From Hordeum vulgare subsp. vulgare (taxonomy: Eukaryota; Streptophyta; Magnoliopsida; Poales; Poaceae), in contig NC_058518.1 in the NCBI RefSeq assembly GCF_904849725.1, positions 210,006,741 through 210,070,740 of the forward strand: a stretch of 64,000 bases of DNA, in the 5' to 3' direction. Under the pieces are notes generated by a model, which was not told the origin of the DNA, made no database searches, and worked only from the letters and a program-made list of their open reading frames with translations. This document shows, piece by piece, positions 63,420 to 64,000 of the stretch. The first letter of the stretch is position 1. Each line of letters begins with the position of its first letter. A program made the translations under genes and the position numbers.

Positions 63420-64000
63420 TGCGAGCGCCGCCACCCTCCACCGCATGGTCGCCGCGCCGGCGTGCAACCGTCTCCATTGCCCGACCTCCCTTCCTCTGTT
63501 GTCTTCCTTCCTTCTCCTCAAGCCCGACGCCATCTATGGCCTGCTCGCTTGAGCTCCGGCCCTTCCTAGCCTCGACATGGCCTCGAGGAACCTAAGCCAC
63601 AATGCCCTACTGCCCCACCACCTCGCCCATCGATGTTGCTCACCTCCAGCCGTGCTCTGCCCCGCCGTCGGCCATGAGGTCAGCGCCCCTAACATACCGG
63701 CCCCACCAAGCGGCACAGCGGGGAGCGACGAGCGCCCGTGACGCATAGCCAAGCCGAACCCAAGGTCTAGTGGGTCCGAGTGGACCAGATGAGTCTAGGG
63801 CGTAACCGCTACTTAAGTCCAAGCAAAGAAAGACCGAGACATCCAGGCGTGGATCATGACGAGGCGGCAGCGGAACCATCTACCTCTCTCCCAAATCCCT
63901 CTTCTCCTTCCTTGTAACCGGCTTGTACTGAGACAATTGCTTAATCTCAGAAACCTAGGTACTACTTGAAAGATCCCCACTGAGTTCCTAACGCATGGTA
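63216..64000. other. GC-rich stretch, no gene recognised
   Basis: C-rich DNA with several overlapping short open frames and no recognisable domain. It could be a gene's 5' region or an LTR leader, but the window ends before anything decisive. Confidence 0.5.

Overview
This is plant nuclear DNA, most likely from a Triticeae-type grass. The clues are two Stowaway MITEs with TA duplications, an Au-SINE-like insertion, dense nested LTR retrotransposons and repeat-inflated introns. The one host gene I can support is the 3' part of a GCN5-type histone acetyltransferase gene on the + strand. Six exons are visible: 7136-7204, 7692-7746, 32065-32180, 52863-52956, 53067-53208 and 53480-53546. Their phases join without a break into about 180 residues that end in a bromodomain and a stop codon. 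The catalytic acetyltransferase exons are not in the window and should lie upstream of base 1. Almost everything else is transposable-element DNA, mostly broken.

Layout upstream of and within intron B-C. Bases 1-5043 hold a gypsy chromovirus fragment fused near 3100 to the 3' half of a copia element. Bases 5044-7135 contain a Stowaway MITE and a 299-bp Helitron. The 24.3-kb intron between 7746 and 32065 holds a 2.37-kb solo LTR (8137-10507), a copia element on the - strand (10909-20773) that was invaded by a LINE and whose right LTR carries a mitochondrial nad4 fragment, and a - strand gypsy (21498-29580) interrupted by a complete but pol-only copia (23324-27084). It also holds a truncated copia leader with LTR (29581-30724) and a 296-bp solo LTR (30902-31197). 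Inverted arms of an unclassified repeat sit near both ends of this insertion block.

Layout of intron C-D (20.7 kb, GC-AG type) and downstream. The intron contains a four-level nest. Copia-5 (32312-52447) was split by a hAT transposon (33797-48889, 8-bp duplication). The hAT was split by a gypsy (38121-48834, duplication TCCTA). The gypsy was split by a 5'-rearranged LINE (40681-42819) and by a gag-only copia with identical LTRs (45167-47852). Downstream of the gene are minisatellites, a second Stowaway MITE, LINE fragments, a 2.36-kb LTR-like repeat also present at 20779-21497, a Pack-MULE candidate (60430-61343) and a GA-rich microsatellite.

How the parts relate. The host exons are clean and in phase despite roughly 45 kb of inserted DNA, so the gene may still be spliced and expressed. 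The nesting gives a relative insertion order. The gag-only element is probably the youngest insertion. It has an open 404-codon Gag, an intact primer-binding site and polypurine tract, and a leader hairpin shared with the pol-only copia. This is consistent with mobilisation in trans, which is inference.
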